Shown: positions 45,320-54,261, numbered from the stretch's first letter. The stretch is DNA of 54,261 bases from Chryseobacterium sp. 39-10 (GCA_001898255.1 MKTK01000029.1:72370-126630), one strand, 5' to 3'. Program-made: numbers and translations. The notes: generated by a model not told the origin, from the letters alone.

Positions 45320-45351
45320 AGCAGTCGCAAGTTTTATTTCGGCTGCTTTTT
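45320..45351 (+). terminator. Terminator of first pirin gene
   Basis: AGCAGTCG pairs with CGGCTGCT (8 bp, one wobble; 12-nt loop), followed by TTTT. Confidence 0.85.
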
Positions 45352-45383
45352 CGTATATTTAAATACCTTTAAAAGACAAAAAA

Positions 45384-45704
45384 ATGAACGCTGAAACCCT
45401 AGCTTCCTCACCGTTTTTCAAAAATGAGGAAAAAAGCCGCTACGAACTCAATATTGACGGCCATATCGCTTTTATTGATTACAAAGAAACGTCCACAAAA
45501 ATAGCATTAACCCATACTGAAGTTCCTGCGGAATTGGGTGGCAAAGGTGTAGCGGTGGCACTGGTGGAAAAAACACTCGCTTCGATAGAAGGTACAGATA
45601 AGAAAATATTACCTTATTGTCCGTTTGTTTTAAAGTACATTAAGAAACATCCTGAATGGAAGAAATTAGTCTCCGAAACCTTTCCTCAATACAACGAAAT
45701 CTAA
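45384..45704 (+). CDS. Small GNAT-like N-acetyltransferase (YidJ type)
   Basis: A 106-residue protein of the short GNAT group (PF14542): YELNIDGHIAFIDYKETS, then the acetyl-CoA loop TEVPAELGGKGVAVALVEKTL and ILPYCPFVLKYIKKHPEWKKLV. Substrate unknown. It lies 4 bp before the second pirin gene, so the two are co-transcribed. Confidence 0.9.
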   Translation: MNAETLASSPFFKNEEKSRYELNIDGHIAFIDYKETSTKIALTHTEVPAELGGKGVAVALVEKTLASIEGTDKKILPYCPFVLKYIKKHPEWKKLVSETFPQYNEI

Positions 45705-45708
45705 AAAA

Positions 45709-46608
45709 ATGCAATCTACTGTTGGATTAATTATAGAAGAAAAAGCCGCCAACATCGGGAATTTTCTTGTGGGAAGACTGCTGCCGTTTCGTGAAAAACG
45801 TGCTGTAGGGCCATTTGTTTTTATCGACCACATGGGACCGGCCTGTTTAAAAGAATTTGAAAACCTTGATGTCCCACCCCATCCGCACATTGGGCTTTCA
45901 ACCTTGACGTATCTTTTTGACGGAGCCATTTTTCATCGTGATTCTTTGGGAAATGCCCTCGAAATAAAACCGGGTGAAGTGAATTGGATGACGGCCGGAA
46001 GAGGCGTTAGGCACAGCGAAAGAACACCAGAGTATCTTCGACATGATGATAAATTTCTGCACGGCTTTCAACTGTGGATTGGTTTGCCGAAAGATTTGGA
46101 AGAAACAGAACCTACCTTTCATCACTTCGGTAAAGAAGAAATTCCGGAGTGGGAAGAAAACGGTATTCATTTTAAACTGATTGCCGGCAAAATTGAAGAT
46201 CATGAATCTCCAGTTCCTGTGCATAGTCCGCTGTATTTTCTGGAAATCAGAACCAGTGAAGCCAAGAAAATCAACATCGGTAAAAAACTTTTCGGTGAAG
46301 TGGGAATGTACGTTTTGGACGGAACGGTAAAAATTGAAGACAACAGTTATGGCAGTAAACAGCTGCTCATTGCAAAAAACGCGTCGTTGTGCGAATTTGA
46401 AACCAATGGCGAAACCACCCTTTATCTTTTCGGTGGCGAACCTTTTCCGCAAGAACGCTTTATGTTCTGGAATTTCGTGAGTTCAGACAAGGATAAACTC
46501 GAAAAAGCCAAAGTGGATTGGCACGATCAGAACACGAGTGTTTTCCCTAAAATTCCGGGAGACGATCGGGAATATGTCCCGCTTCCTAAAGCAATTCTGA
46601 ATCGGTAG
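45709..46608 (+). CDS. Pirin family protein
   Basis: A 299-residue bicupin, a divergent paralogue of the pirin 0.4 kb upstream. The metal site is in DVPPHPHIGLSTLTYLFDGAI and VNWMTAGRGVRHSERTP. The C-terminal cupin ends with GGEPFPQERFMFWNFVSSD, a conserved pirin segment. Co-transcribed with the GNAT gene. The 150 bp that follow, before the convergent hydrolase, contain no clear terminator. Confidence 0.93.
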   Translation: MQSTVGLIIEEKAANIGNFLVGRLLPFREKRAVGPFVFIDHMGPACLKEFENLDVPPHPHIGLSTLTYLFDGAIFHRDSLGNALEIKPGEVNWMTAGRGVRHSERTPEYLRHDDKFLHGFQLWIGLPKDLEETEPTFHHFGKEEIPEWEENGIHFKLIAGKIEDHESPVPVHSPLYFLEIRTSEAKKINIGKKLFGEVGMYVLDGTVKIEDNSYGSKQLLIAKNASLCEFETNGETTLYLFGGEPFPQERFMFWNFVSSDKDKLEKAKVDWHDQNTSVFPKIPGDDREYVPLPKAILNR

Positions 46609-46759
46609 GTTCGTATTTTCCAGAGTTTACTAACGCCTCCATTTCCGAGGTTGGCCAAAATAGTAATCCATATTAACTTCCACACAAAATCGCGAGAAGT
46701 CAAAAACTCTATTCCTTCTGTAAAGTTCGATGTGGTGAAGTTTTAAACAAAAAAACTGG

Positions 46760-48628
46760 TTAATCTTTCAATATTTGAACTTCAATTTTTGAGTGGTTAA
46801 ATATTCTCTGAAAAGCTTTCGTATAATCTGATTTTTCAGCCAAATACGGATTTTCCAGAAACTTTTGCGAATTAACCATAAACAACGGATAAGCCGTGCT
46901 CTGCACCTGTATTTGTATTTTATGTCCTTTTTTAAAGGTATGAAAAACATCTTGCAACCGCACGGTAACAGCAGTTTCCTGATTGGGTTTTAACGCTTCT
47001 GGCTTTTCTGCAGAATTACGGAAACGTGCAGGCATAATTTCGCTGCGCACCATTTGGTGATAATTGGCCATCAGCACATTAGGTTTGTCCGGATTTTCTT
47101 TTTCGTCGGGCGGATAAATATCGATAAGCTTCACGAAAAAATCAGCATCGGTGGAGGTAGAAGCGATGCTCAGTTTAGCCAATATTTCTCCGGTAAGGGT
47201 AAGATCTTCTGTAAGAACATTGGTGGTAAAACTCGCAACATCCGGACGGTTTTCTGCAAAACGCTGGTCTTCACTCATATAATTTCGCGGCGAAAAGCCG
47301 TTGAAATCCCGTCGGTTTTCACTGCTTGGCACGGGTTTATTCGGATCAGAAAAATACTCGGTATAAGCCGTTGCGTTTGGCTGATTTGATGTTAAACTCC
47401 CGTTTGCTTCAAGGTAAAAAGTACGTTTATTACTTTGCTTTGGTGGCCATTCTGCAAATGTTTTCCATTCTTTTTTTCCAGTATCAAACATGTATGCTTC
47501 AGGAAGTTGAAGTTGCTTTTTATCATCTTTTAGAAAATGCTTAAAAAATGGAGTTTCAATGTTTTTCTGATAAAAGGTAGCCAAAGAATCTCCAAAATAA
47601 ATATCGTTGTGATACGTTTTTCCGCTTTCGCGGCTCCAGCCACCATGAGAGAACGGACCCATTACAATGGTATTGTAGGTTTTTGGATTGTTTTTTTCAA
47701 TGGTTTTATAAATATTGAGCGGCCCCGCCAGATCTTCGGCATCAAACCAACCGCCAACCGTCATTACCGCATGGCGAATATTTTTTAAATGAGGGAGAAG
47801 GTTTCGCTTTTGCCAGAATTCATCATAGTTGGGATGTTCTACAATTTCTTTCATAAAGAAATTATCAGGATAATACTTAGCCACTGCCTCTTTCATTGTT
47901 CCTATATGATCGTAGAAAAGTGAACCATCGGCCGATTGATTTTCGGTTAGTTTTTTAAAATCATCTTTGTACCACGCTTCCTTTTCGGGTTTTGATTTCT
48001 GAACCCCAAACACAGGAAACGTTCTAAAATATCCCATTAAAAAAGCGCCGTTATGATGAAAATCGTCGTTCCAAAAATCGGATACCGGAGCTTGTGGCGA
48101 CGATGCTTTCAGTGCCGGGTGATCGGCCAGCGCCCCCACCGCGGTATAAAAACCCGGATAAGAGATGCCATACTGCCCTACTTTTCCATTATTAAAGTCG
48201 ATGTTTTTTATTAGCCAGTCGATGGTGTCGTACGTATCGGTGCTTTCATCCACCTCTTTTTTTGTTTTATGCGATACCTGAGGAGTCATGTTCACAAAAG
48301 TTCCCTCGCTCATGTACCGACCACGAACATCCTGATAGACAAAAATATATTTATCGTCCTGCATAAAGCGGTTCGGGCCCAGACTTTTCCTGTACTCATT
48401 ATCACCATAAGGCGCCACAGAATAACAGGTACGCTGCATTAAGACAGGATACTTCTTGTCAGCAGAGGCATCTTTCGGAATATAAACCGAAGTAAACAAC
48501 CTAACGCCGTCGCGCATTGTAATATAGACTTCCTTTTTATGGTAAAGTTCTTTTACAGGATTAGAATTCTCCTGCGCCTGAGTAAAAAGAATTACAAAAA
48601 ACAGTAGAACTGACAGCGTTTTTTTCAT
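46760..48628 (-). CDS. CocE/NonD (S15-like) alpha/beta hydrolase
   Basis: A 622-residue secreted hydrolase with signal peptide MKKTLSVLLFFVILFTQAQ. The catalytic domain opens with YITMRDGVRLFTSVYIPKD and has the nucleophile Ser156 in GQYGISYPGF. The remaining triad is plausible around HEDL-type loops (GGWFDAEDLAGPLNIY) and GPFSHGGWS. The C-terminal 200 residues are the jelly-roll PepX_C domain (DLTLTGEILAKLSIASTSTDADFFVKL). Relatives include Xaa-Pro dipeptidyl peptidases, cocaine esterase and beta-lactam acylases; the substrate cannot be told. Confidence 0.9.
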   Translation of the reverse strand: MKKTLSVLLFFVILFTQAQENSNPVKELYHKKEVYITMRDGVRLFTSVYIPKDASADKKYPVLMQRTCYSVAPYGDNEYRKSLGPNRFMQDDKYIFVYQDVRGRYMSEGTFVNMTPQVSHKTKKEVDESTDTYDTIDWLIKNIDFNNGKVGQYGISYPGFYTAVGALADHPALKASSPQAPVSDFWNDDFHHNGAFLMGYFRTFPVFGVQKSKPEKEAWYKDDFKKLTENQSADGSLFYDHIGTMKEAVAKYYPDNFFMKEIVEHPNYDEFWQKRNLLPHLKNIRHAVMTVGGWFDAEDLAGPLNIYKTIEKNNPKTYNTIVMGPFSHGGWSRESGKTYHNDIYFGDSLATFYQKNIETPFFKHFLKDDKKQLQLPEAYMFDTGKKEWKTFAEWPPKQSNKRTFYLEANGSLTSNQPNATAYTEYFSDPNKPVPSSENRRDFNGFSPRNYMSEDQRFAENRPDVASFTTNVLTEDLTLTGEILAKLSIASTSTDADFFVKLIDIYPPDEKENPDKPNVLMANYHQMVRSEIMPARFRNSAEKPEALKPNQETAVTVRLQDVFHTFKKGHKIQIQVQSTAYPLFMVNSQKFLENPYLAEKSDYTKAFQRIFNHSKIEVQILKD

Positions 48629-48799
48629 GTTGGAAAAATTTTGTTAAAAATATAAAAATACTGAGATTCAAAAACAAAAGTAACCCACAAAAAATCTATG
48701 GAACGAAAATTTTTTCTTGTGAAAAAAATGCAAACAAATCTTTCTCTTTGGGATTTAACCCTGCTTTTTCTCAATGCATTTTAGGAATAATAATTATTT

Positions 48800-49099
48800 C
48801 TAGTTAAACATTAATCCAGCAGGAGATTTGCTTAAATTCTGTTTTTCTTCTTCAATTTCTTTAATTGTTTTTATTGATTTAGGTAAGTATTCTAACTTCG
48901 GCGCATTAATTATATGACTTAGAACAACTGTAGGCATCCCATAAATAGGTATTCCATTATATGCAGAAGCGATTTCTAATTCTCCCATTCCCAACCATGA
49001 TCCAAAGTCTTTAGCAGCAATTTTCCATTTTCTAACAACTACCCCATTGCTATTCTTTTGATGATTTCCGAATGCATTATTCAGGTTTTCATAGCCCAT
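48800..49099 (-). CDS. Short uncharacterised ORF, possibly a gene remnant
   Basis: A 99-residue reading frame (MGYENLNNAFGNHQKNS..., ending KSPAGLMFN) with normal amino-acid composition. I do not recognise it. The frame stays open 14 codons further upstream to a TAG, through NYEYTAKMGYENL, and no promoter box or signal peptide fits its start. It looks like the C-terminal end of a longer protein whose 5' part has been lost to stops and frameshifts. Confidence 0.4.
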   Translation of the reverse strand: MGYENLNNAFGNHQKNSNGVVVRKWKIAAKDFGSWLGMGELEIASAYNGIPIYGMPTVVLSHIINAPKLEYLPKSIKTIKEIEEEKQNLSKSPAGLMFN

Positions 49100-49678
49100 T
49101 TTTGCAGTATATTCATAATTTAAAGAATTAAAAAGAAGAAGCTAATTGCAGCTTTCATCATTTCTCAACAATCAAAATGTGCAGCCATTAATGCCATTCA
49201 TCGTACTCTTCCATCAATAGTTTCCAAATAAGTTTCATCATTTCCATTAAATTTAGCTTTTAAAAAACTTTCTTCTTAACCGTTTGCTAAATTTTCCACC
49301 AATTTTATTATTCCTTCTTTAAGTAAACCTCTATAAATCAACACTATTCTTTTAATCCCTCATTCATATTCTCTTTGTTCTGTGGATCTCAACTTTTTAC
49401 GCTTACCACTGACATGAGCCAAAACCACTGTAATCTTTTGTTAGAAGTAAAGCATGTTTTTTTTCGGGCTAATTATTTTCGTATAATTTACCTAATGTAT
49501 GCTGACAGGGTATAAATCCTGACCATTGATGCCTTTTTGTATTTATTATGTGCTGAGCAACTTCTAGATACTACAACCCATAGTGTTCACTGCCATTCTT
49601 TTTCTTGTTTTTCAAATTTTGTAAAAAGTTTTGTGCGGAATAGAAGATGAAGTAAATCTCTTCGGGTTTTGCTCGATG

Positions 49679-49756
49679 TTTCTTCGGGTCTTCTTCGGAA
49701 AAAAGGTTAATTTTCCGAAGCACAGTCGAAGGAGACCCGAAGAAGACCCGAAGAAA
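49679..49756. repeat. 20-bp perfect inverted repeat with inner hairpin
   Basis: TTTCTTCGGGTCTTCTTCGG (49679-49698) has a perfect inverted partner at 49737-49756. A second pair, CTTCGGAAAA (49693-49702) with TTTTCCGAAG (49711-49720), overlaps the left arm, so two alternative structures exist. The right arm is itself two tandem copies of GACCCGAAGAA. Further CTTCGGG/CGAAGG units lie on both sides (49660, 49726). Confidence 0.85.
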
Positions 49757-50271
49757 ACAGTATAAACCTAGTTTTCAATTGTTCGTAAATACTTCATTAA
49801 TGAAGGCTATGGAATTTAGATAAACTGATAGTTGTGCAAACTACTATTCATTCGTGGTCAAAACCATTCATACGCAGTCACTATCATTCTATTGGCATAT
49901 GGATCTTGCTTGCGCATGCTTACCCAATCACATCCATTTTCAAAATTTCTTCAAAATGAACAGAATAATTTACTGTGTGGCTGTATCTACATTGTAAAAA
50001 TTCCGCAACTAAACTACTCTCTAAAGGGTTTTAACGGATATGGTTGAATGAGTTCTTCAACATAAACTAAGGATTTAGAGACGATAAACACATCGTTTTA
50101 ATTGGATTTCATATCCTTGTGCTTTTCTACTTTCTACTCTTTTTAAGGGAATCAGCGAATCTCTTTCGTCGATTTGTCTTGAAACAAAAAAGCATAAAAG
50201 AGGCCACAACCTGTTGTTTATTACCTTAAGAAATTCACGAACCGCTTTGCGTGGAACTGACTCAAAAATCG

Positions 50272-50308
50272 AAACCCTGCAAGATTCAAAATAAATCGAA
50301 CAGGGTTT
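50272..50308 (-). terminator. Possible terminator of the MFS-HlyD-TolC operon
   Basis: AAACCCTG (50272-50279) pairs with CAGGGTTT (50301-50308), with an inner GATT/AATC pair. On the minus strand it is followed by CGATTTTTG. It lies 20 bp beyond the MFS stop. Confidence 0.65.
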
Positions 50309-50328
50309 CATGAAAACAAGGGTAATTT

Positions 50329-51948
50329 TTACATAATTGCACCTGCAGAATCGCCAATTTCTTCTTCGATTGCCTGGCGCTCCAATCGCAATTGTTCTTC
50401 TTTTTTCCTTCTTCTATAAATTCCTTTCTTACCAGAATACAATCTTCTAAAACGTAAAATCGTAAAGCGAACTCTTCCGAAATGATGAAAATACACATAC
50501 AGCAAAATCCCAATTCCCGCGATAATTGTATATCCAAAAATGATTTTGGTAGAGCTAAGAATGGCATTAATTTGTGTGAGTTTTAAATTGCCCATCGCTG
50601 CTGAATAGGAAATTGTATTGGCATCCAGATACACAGCAAGATCGTTCACACTCTGCAATTGTAATGCATATTGCAACCACGAGAAAAATGCGGTAAAAAA
50701 ACCAATCGCCACAAATGACCGCCATACAATAATAAGCCCAAAAGCAGCCAACATATCATTAGGATTGAGCTTATCTAACGTGTAATACCACACCGAAATA
50801 AACAACACACACATCCCGAAACCTCGGAAAAACATCGGCAAAATCCACATATCGAAACTAAAACTCGTAGAAACGCTGAAGTACATGTAAATACAGTACA
50901 TCATATAACTCGCAAATCCCGTGAATACGTAAAACTTAATCGGATATTGCCTATTGAACCAATAGACGCCGAACCAACCTGCCAATAACATCCCAGGAAG
51001 GGTGAGCAAAACCAATTTTGCATTTGTAAGTGGATCATAGTTCAAGACAGCCACCGCAAAAGTGTTCTGAAGCGCTGAAACGCCCAAAAACAATCCCGTG
51101 AAAAACAGCATTAAAAGGCCATGTCTCACATTCGAACGTTCAAATATTTTAAAGGAAAGATAAGGTCTTTTTAAAGTGACCTGCCGAATGCACATCCAAA
51201 CTGCTGAAATTACAAATACGCCAAAACTCAATTTAATTTGATCCGAAACAAACCAGTTTTGAGATTTCCCAAATGAAAAAACATGCGCCAACGCCATAAA
51301 GCAGACAGAAAACAACATGGCACTCAGCCAATCCACATAATACAGCGGAAGTTTACGAACAAAACGTTGATTGTGCTGAAAAATAATACTCAGCATTGCC
51401 AATATCAGACAAAAACCAGCAATATACATATACGAAATTTGCCAGTTCAGGTGATACGAAATATCGGTAATCCAATACGATGCAAGCTGAGAAGCTACCA
51501 AAGCGTACGGATAAAAAACGGAGTAAAAACGCCCTCTGTTGCCATCCGGGCTCAAGATAAACATCAGCACCAAAAGCATTTCGATGGACCCGAACATCTT
51601 CACAAAGCCCATCAGTAAACTACACAAAACGATAACATAGGGCTGTGTTGTGGTGCCGATAATGTAGCTGCAAAAGGCCAAAATAACCAATGCTCCCGAA
51701 ACAATTTCTTTGGTTCGGAAACGGCTTTTAATCCGCACCAAAAGCGGCATCGCAACGCCCATTCCAATAGAATTGGCATAGTACGCCCACATATAAAAAT
51801 CGGATTGGTTTCCGCTTTGCCCCACCATATAGGAAATATTGGTGGTGTACACGCCATTCACTGCCAAAAATGCGAACTGAAAAATAAGAATCAGCAGCAG
51901 TTGCAAGATTTTGGGAACCCAATTATAAAATAATCCTTGATTGTACAT
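50329..51948 (-). CDS. MFS transporter of a tripartite efflux system
   Basis: A 539-residue polytopic protein with about 14 membrane helices, starting MYNQGLFYNWVPKILQLLLI. It is divergent from EmrB, with a long basic C-terminal tail (RFTILRFRRLYSGKKGIYRRRKKEEQ region) exposed to the cytoplasm. Motif A is only loosely kept. The context, directly behind an EmrA-like adaptor and a TolC-like channel on the same strand, makes it the inner-membrane pump of that system. Substrate unknown. Confidence 0.85.
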   Translation of the reverse strand: MYNQGLFYNWVPKILQLLLILIFQFAFLAVNGVYTTNISYMVGQSGNQSDFYMWAYYANSIGMGVAMPLLVRIKSRFRTKEIVSGALVILAFCSYIIGTTTQPYVIVLCSLLMGFVKMFGSIEMLLVLMFILSPDGNRGRFYSVFYPYALVASQLASYWITDISYHLNWQISYMYIAGFCLILAMLSIIFQHNQRFVRKLPLYYVDWLSAMLFSVCFMALAHVFSFGKSQNWFVSDQIKLSFGVFVISAVWMCIRQVTLKRPYLSFKIFERSNVRHGLLMLFFTGLFLGVSALQNTFAVAVLNYDPLTNAKLVLLTLPGMLLAGWFGVYWFNRQYPIKFYVFTGFASYMMYCIYMYFSVSTSFSFDMWILPMFFRGFGMCVLFISVWYYTLDKLNPNDMLAAFGLIIVWRSFVAIGFFTAFFSWLQYALQLQSVNDLAVYLDANTISYSAAMGNLKLTQINAILSSTKIIFGYTIIAGIGILLYVYFHHFGRVRFTILRFRRLYSGKKGIYRRRKKEEQLRLERQAIEEEIGDSAGAIM

Positions 51949-51993
51949 TTATTCTTTTTTAATGAATGTTAATTTAAAATCAGATAAAAAAAA

Positions 51994-53157
51994 TCATTCA
52001 ATCTGAACATTTACATTCATTCCCGCCCTTAGTTGCTCAACATCGGTGGCTTTATTTTTAGGGGTAAATTCAATTCTCACCGGAATTCTTTGCTGAACTT
52101 TCACAAAATTTCCTGTAGAATTATCGGTTGGAATATTGGAATACCTCGATCCTGTAGCCGCAGAAATGGCCGTTACTTCTCCTTCAAATGTTTTACCGTT
52201 CATCGCATCCACAGTCATGGTCATTTTCTTCCCGATGGAAATTTTAGGCATTTGGCTTTCTAAGAAATTGGCGGTTACCCACTTCTGGTTGCTCAACACA
52301 ATGGTTCCCACTTGTTGACCTGCCTGTATCAATTGACCTTCGTTAATGGCTCTTCTTCCCATCACCCCGTCGTAAGGGGCTATAATTACAGCATACGAAA
52401 GATTCAATTTAGCCATATCCACAGCTGCTTTTGCACGTTTGATTTCCGCATCGTTGATTCCGATTCTGGATTTGGTTTCAGAAGTAGAAAGTGTAGCCGA
52501 ATTTTTCTGATTCAATAAGGTTTGATAAGCCGCTTTGGTTGCTTCGTACTCGGTTTTCACGGCATCGAACTGTTGTCTGGTCACCGCTTCGGAAGCCAAT
52601 AGATTTTTGTATCGGTTAAGGTTTTGTTCAGCATTCCAAAGTCGGGCTTTCGCGCCTTCAATATTCGAATTCATTACTGCAATATTGTTAGAAACGGTAT
52701 TTACAGCCGAAGAAGTCACATTTCGAGAGGCCAACGCTGTTTGATAAGCCGCTTCTGCCTGTGCAACCTGAGTTCTTATTTCGCGATCGTCGATCACCAC
52801 CAGCGTATCTCCTTTTTTCACTTTTTGATGTTCGTTAAAGCGGATTTCTTTAATATACCCCGGAATTCTGGTATTCACGGGATTAATATATTCTTCAACC
52901 TGGGCCGATTCGGTATAATCTTTATCTCCGATATGAAAATACTGAGTTACCAACCAGTAAAATGCCGCCGAGATAAGGACAAACACTAAAAGATTGGCAA
53001 ATAAAACTTTGTTCTTGGTTTTCTTCTTTTCTGCTTCTTTTTTGTTCACCACTTTTTTAGGTGCATGCACTTTTTGGGTTGTTTTTTCGTGTTCCGTTGA
53101 ATTTGGAACCGTATTCTGAGATGCTATATCCTGTGTATTTATATCCTTGTTTTCCAT
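51994..53157 (-). CDS. EmrA-like HlyD-family adaptor
   Basis: A 387-residue membrane-fusion protein. A 45-residue, Lys-rich cytoplasmic N terminus (HAPKKVVNKKEAEKKKTKNK) precedes one membrane helix (VLFANLLVFVLISAAFYWLV). The lipoyl half-motifs (TRIPGYIKEIRFNEHQKVKKGD and IIAPYDGVMGRRAINEGQLI) flank a long coiled coil (about 120-230). The beta-barrel ends with EQLRAGMNVNVQIE. It links the MFS pump and the TolC protein encoded on either side. Confidence 0.93.
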   Translation of the reverse strand: MENKDINTQDIASQNTVPNSTEHEKTTQKVHAPKKVVNKKEAEKKKTKNKVLFANLLVFVLISAAFYWLVTQYFHIGDKDYTESAQVEEYINPVNTRIPGYIKEIRFNEHQKVKKGDTLVVIDDREIRTQVAQAEAAYQTALASRNVTSSAVNTVSNNIAVMNSNIEGAKARLWNAEQNLNRYKNLLASEAVTRQQFDAVKTEYEATKAAYQTLLNQKNSATLSTSETKSRIGINDAEIKRAKAAVDMAKLNLSYAVIIAPYDGVMGRRAINEGQLIQAGQQVGTIVLSNQKWVTANFLESQMPKISIGKKMTMTVDAMNGKTFEGEVTAISAATGSRYSNIPTDNSTGNFVKVQQRIPVRIEFTPKNKATDVEQLRAGMNVNVQIE

Positions 53158-53203
53158 TGTATATGCTTATTTTTCTTTGTATATGCTTATTTTCCTTTGA
53201 TGA

Positions 53204-54261
53204 TTAAAGGGTTCCTGTAGTTTTAAGAAGATTGTAGTATTGATACATCACGTTGATTTCTGCCGTGACGTAATTGAGTTCAGATTCCAACTTTGCATTG
53301 GTGGCATCCGTCATTTCTACCTGTACCGCCAATTGATTAAGGTATTTGGCTTCGATAATCTTATAGTTTTCCTGTGCCAATTTTTGTGACTCCAGTTGAA
53401 TCTTAGCATTCTGAATCGCTTCAGTGTATTTGGTGTACGCTGCATTCACTGCCATTTCCACATTCTGTTTGGTATAGTTAAGTGCTTCTTCCGCCTGTGC
53501 TTTCTGCAGGTTTCCTAATGCCAGTTTTTCTTTCGTTTTATACAGATTATCAATATTGTACGAAAGCGCAATTCCGGCTTGCCAAGTATTCAAATACATA
53601 TCGATGGCCGGAAGCGAGTTGGTAATCGGTCTTTTCATATTATACCCTCCGAATGCAACCAAAGTCGGCATTTTATCGGTATTGATGATTTCCAGATTCT
53701 TCTTCGCCATTTCGATATTGGTATTGGCTGTTTTAAGCGCCGGTTGGTTCTCATAAGCCATGTCTACAAAATGATGCTGAAGTTGTTCATTTTCCAACAA
53801 CGCAACATGCTCGGTAGGAATAATTTTGGTATCCACAGGAAGTCCAAGCGCCTGATCCAGGTTATAATTCAGGATATCGATGTTATTGGAAATCGTTAAA
53901 AGTGCTTGATCCAGATTTTTCAGAATAAGTTCGCCCCGAATGACTTCGTTTCGAGTGATCATTCCCTGTTTGTAGAATTTTTTAACATTGTCTACCCGTT
54001 CAGCCGCCAACTTCCGGTTATTTTCGTACACTTTTTGTTGACTCTGGAGCTTCATCATATCCAAATAATTAGAAATGACCAAAAACTTCACATTTTGCTG
54101 ATTGGCATTCAAATCCAACTCCGCCAACTGGGTTTTAAGATCGGCAGCTTCCAGTGATTTTTTAATTAAACCACCTTTAAAAATAAGTTCTTTGGCTTCT
54201 ACCCCAAACGTATTGCCGAAGTGTGGCATTGTAAACGTCTTTGTATCGGAAAAATCCTTGT
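53204..54261 (-). CDS. TolC family outer-membrane protein, 5' end outside window
   Basis: The C-terminal 351 codons or so of a TolC-type channel. The reading frame stays open to the window edge through KDFSDTKTFTMPHFGNTFGV, so the N terminus and signal peptide lie beyond 54261. Coiled-coil helices (LAAERVDNVKKFYKQGMITR; LGNLQKAQAEEALNYTKQNV) and GLPVDTKIIPTE are typical. It is the promoter-proximal gene of the MFS-HlyD-TolC operon; its promoter is not in the window. Confidence 0.92.
   Translation of the reverse strand, partial: KDFSDTKTFTMPHFGNTFGVEAKELIFKGGLIKKSLEAADLKTQLAELDLNANQQNVKFLVISNYLDMMKLQSQQKVYENNRKLAAERVDNVKKFYKQGMITRNEVIRGELILKNLDQALLTISNNIDILNYNLDQALGLPVDTKIIPTEHVALLENEQLQHHFVDMAYENQPALKTANTNIEMAKKNLEIINTDKMPTLVAFGGYNMKRPITNSLPAIDMYLNTWQAGIALSYNIDNLYKTKEKLALGNLQKAQAEEALNYTKQNVEMAVNAAYTKYTEAIQNAKIQLESQKLAQENYKIIEAKYLNQLAVQVEMTDATNAKLESELNYVTAEINVMYQYYNLLKTTGTL

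Larger units (their letters stand above)
48629..50328. other. Gene-poor 1.7-kb stretch
   Basis: Between the hydrolase and the MFS pump there is one 99-codon ORF, one 20-bp inverted repeat and a terminator; otherwise all six frames are rich in stops. Minus-strand runs at about 49515-49680 and 49845-50311 have fewer stops than expected and read like protein in pieces that change frame. This fits a decayed accessory gene, but chance cannot be excluded. I see no transposase, tRNA or target duplication. Confidence 0.5.

Noticed and set aside
45898..46452. 184-codon minus-strand ORF opposite the second pirin
   Set aside because: Shadow of an unmistakable pirin gene; biased Phe/Arg/Asn composition typical of antisense reading.
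49150..49530. Possible UGA recoding, since three of six in-frame stops in one minus-strand frame are TGA next to Trp-like contexts
   Set aside because: Six stops in about 127 codons is the random expectation and TAA/TAG also occur; real genes here use TGA as a normal stop.
49832..50047. 71-codon + strand ORF in the gene-poor region
   Set aside because: Composition is unlike a real protein and the opposite strand reads more protein-like; no promoter box.
1..54261. CRISPR arrays, IS elements, prophage or restriction-modification genes
   Set aside because: I saw no regularly spaced direct repeats of CRISPR size, no transposase or phage proteins and no methylase or nuclease genes on either strand.

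Overview
The window reads as chromosomal DNA of a Bacteroidota, class Flavobacteriia, most likely a Chryseobacterium/Kaistella-type Weeksellaceae. The evidence is low GC, Bacteroidota-style -7 boxes (TAnnTTTG) before many genes and all three tRNAs, type IX secretion sorting domains on two exported proteins, and the protein families present. There is no IS element with a transposase, no CRISPR array, no rRNA and no prophage. Most of the window is ordinary core genome; the unusual parts are the trp locus and a gene-poor stretch near 48.6-50.3 kb.

Layout. 0-10 kb: a giant alpha-2-macroglobulin-like protein (thioester site missing), a UbiA-like membrane protein, a POTRA/beta-barrel outer-membrane protein, recF and a DUF721 gene. 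10-20.8 kb: a Gcr-family membrane protein (named 'site-specific recombinase'), mtgA, a metal/cobalamin-type binding lipoprotein, tRNA-Arg(ACG), a glycosyltransferase, a DUF1080 lipoprotein, tRNA-Leu(CAA), an MBL-fold hydrolase, a conserved protein of unknown function, a GAF/fRMsr-like protein and a 2-oxoacid dehydrogenase E2. 20.8-27 kb: a secreted M36 metallopeptidase, lipB, an outer-membrane barrel protein and a DUF4442 protein.

27-34 kb: a complete tryptophan operon, minus strand, order trpE-G-D-C-F-B-A. Upstream of trpE I find an undeclared 19-codon leader ORF with three consecutive Trp codons, followed by a factor-independent terminator whose left arm is complementary to codons just behind the Trp codons. 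This is a compact ribosome-mediated attenuator behind a TAnnTTTG promoter. The operon also carries two copies of a palindromic REP-like element flanking trpE, three GTTGATG heptamer arrays inside trpF, and ten TTAGAAG/TTAGATG heptamers between trpB and trpA.

34-48.6 kb: a T9SS-exported protein, tRNA-Lys(CTT) head-to-head with lysS (C-terminally extended), a TolC-HlyD-ABC permease-ABC permease export operon with a perfect 7-2-7 operator-like palindrome in its promoter but no ATPase, a DHA2-type MFS pump, two pirins with a small GNAT gene between them, and an S15/CocE hydrolase. 48.6-50.3 kb: a stretch with one short ORF and a 20-bp inverted repeat. 50.3-54.26 kb: an EmrAB-TolC-like tripartite pump on the minus strand (MFS, HlyD, TolC), the last gene cut by the window edge.
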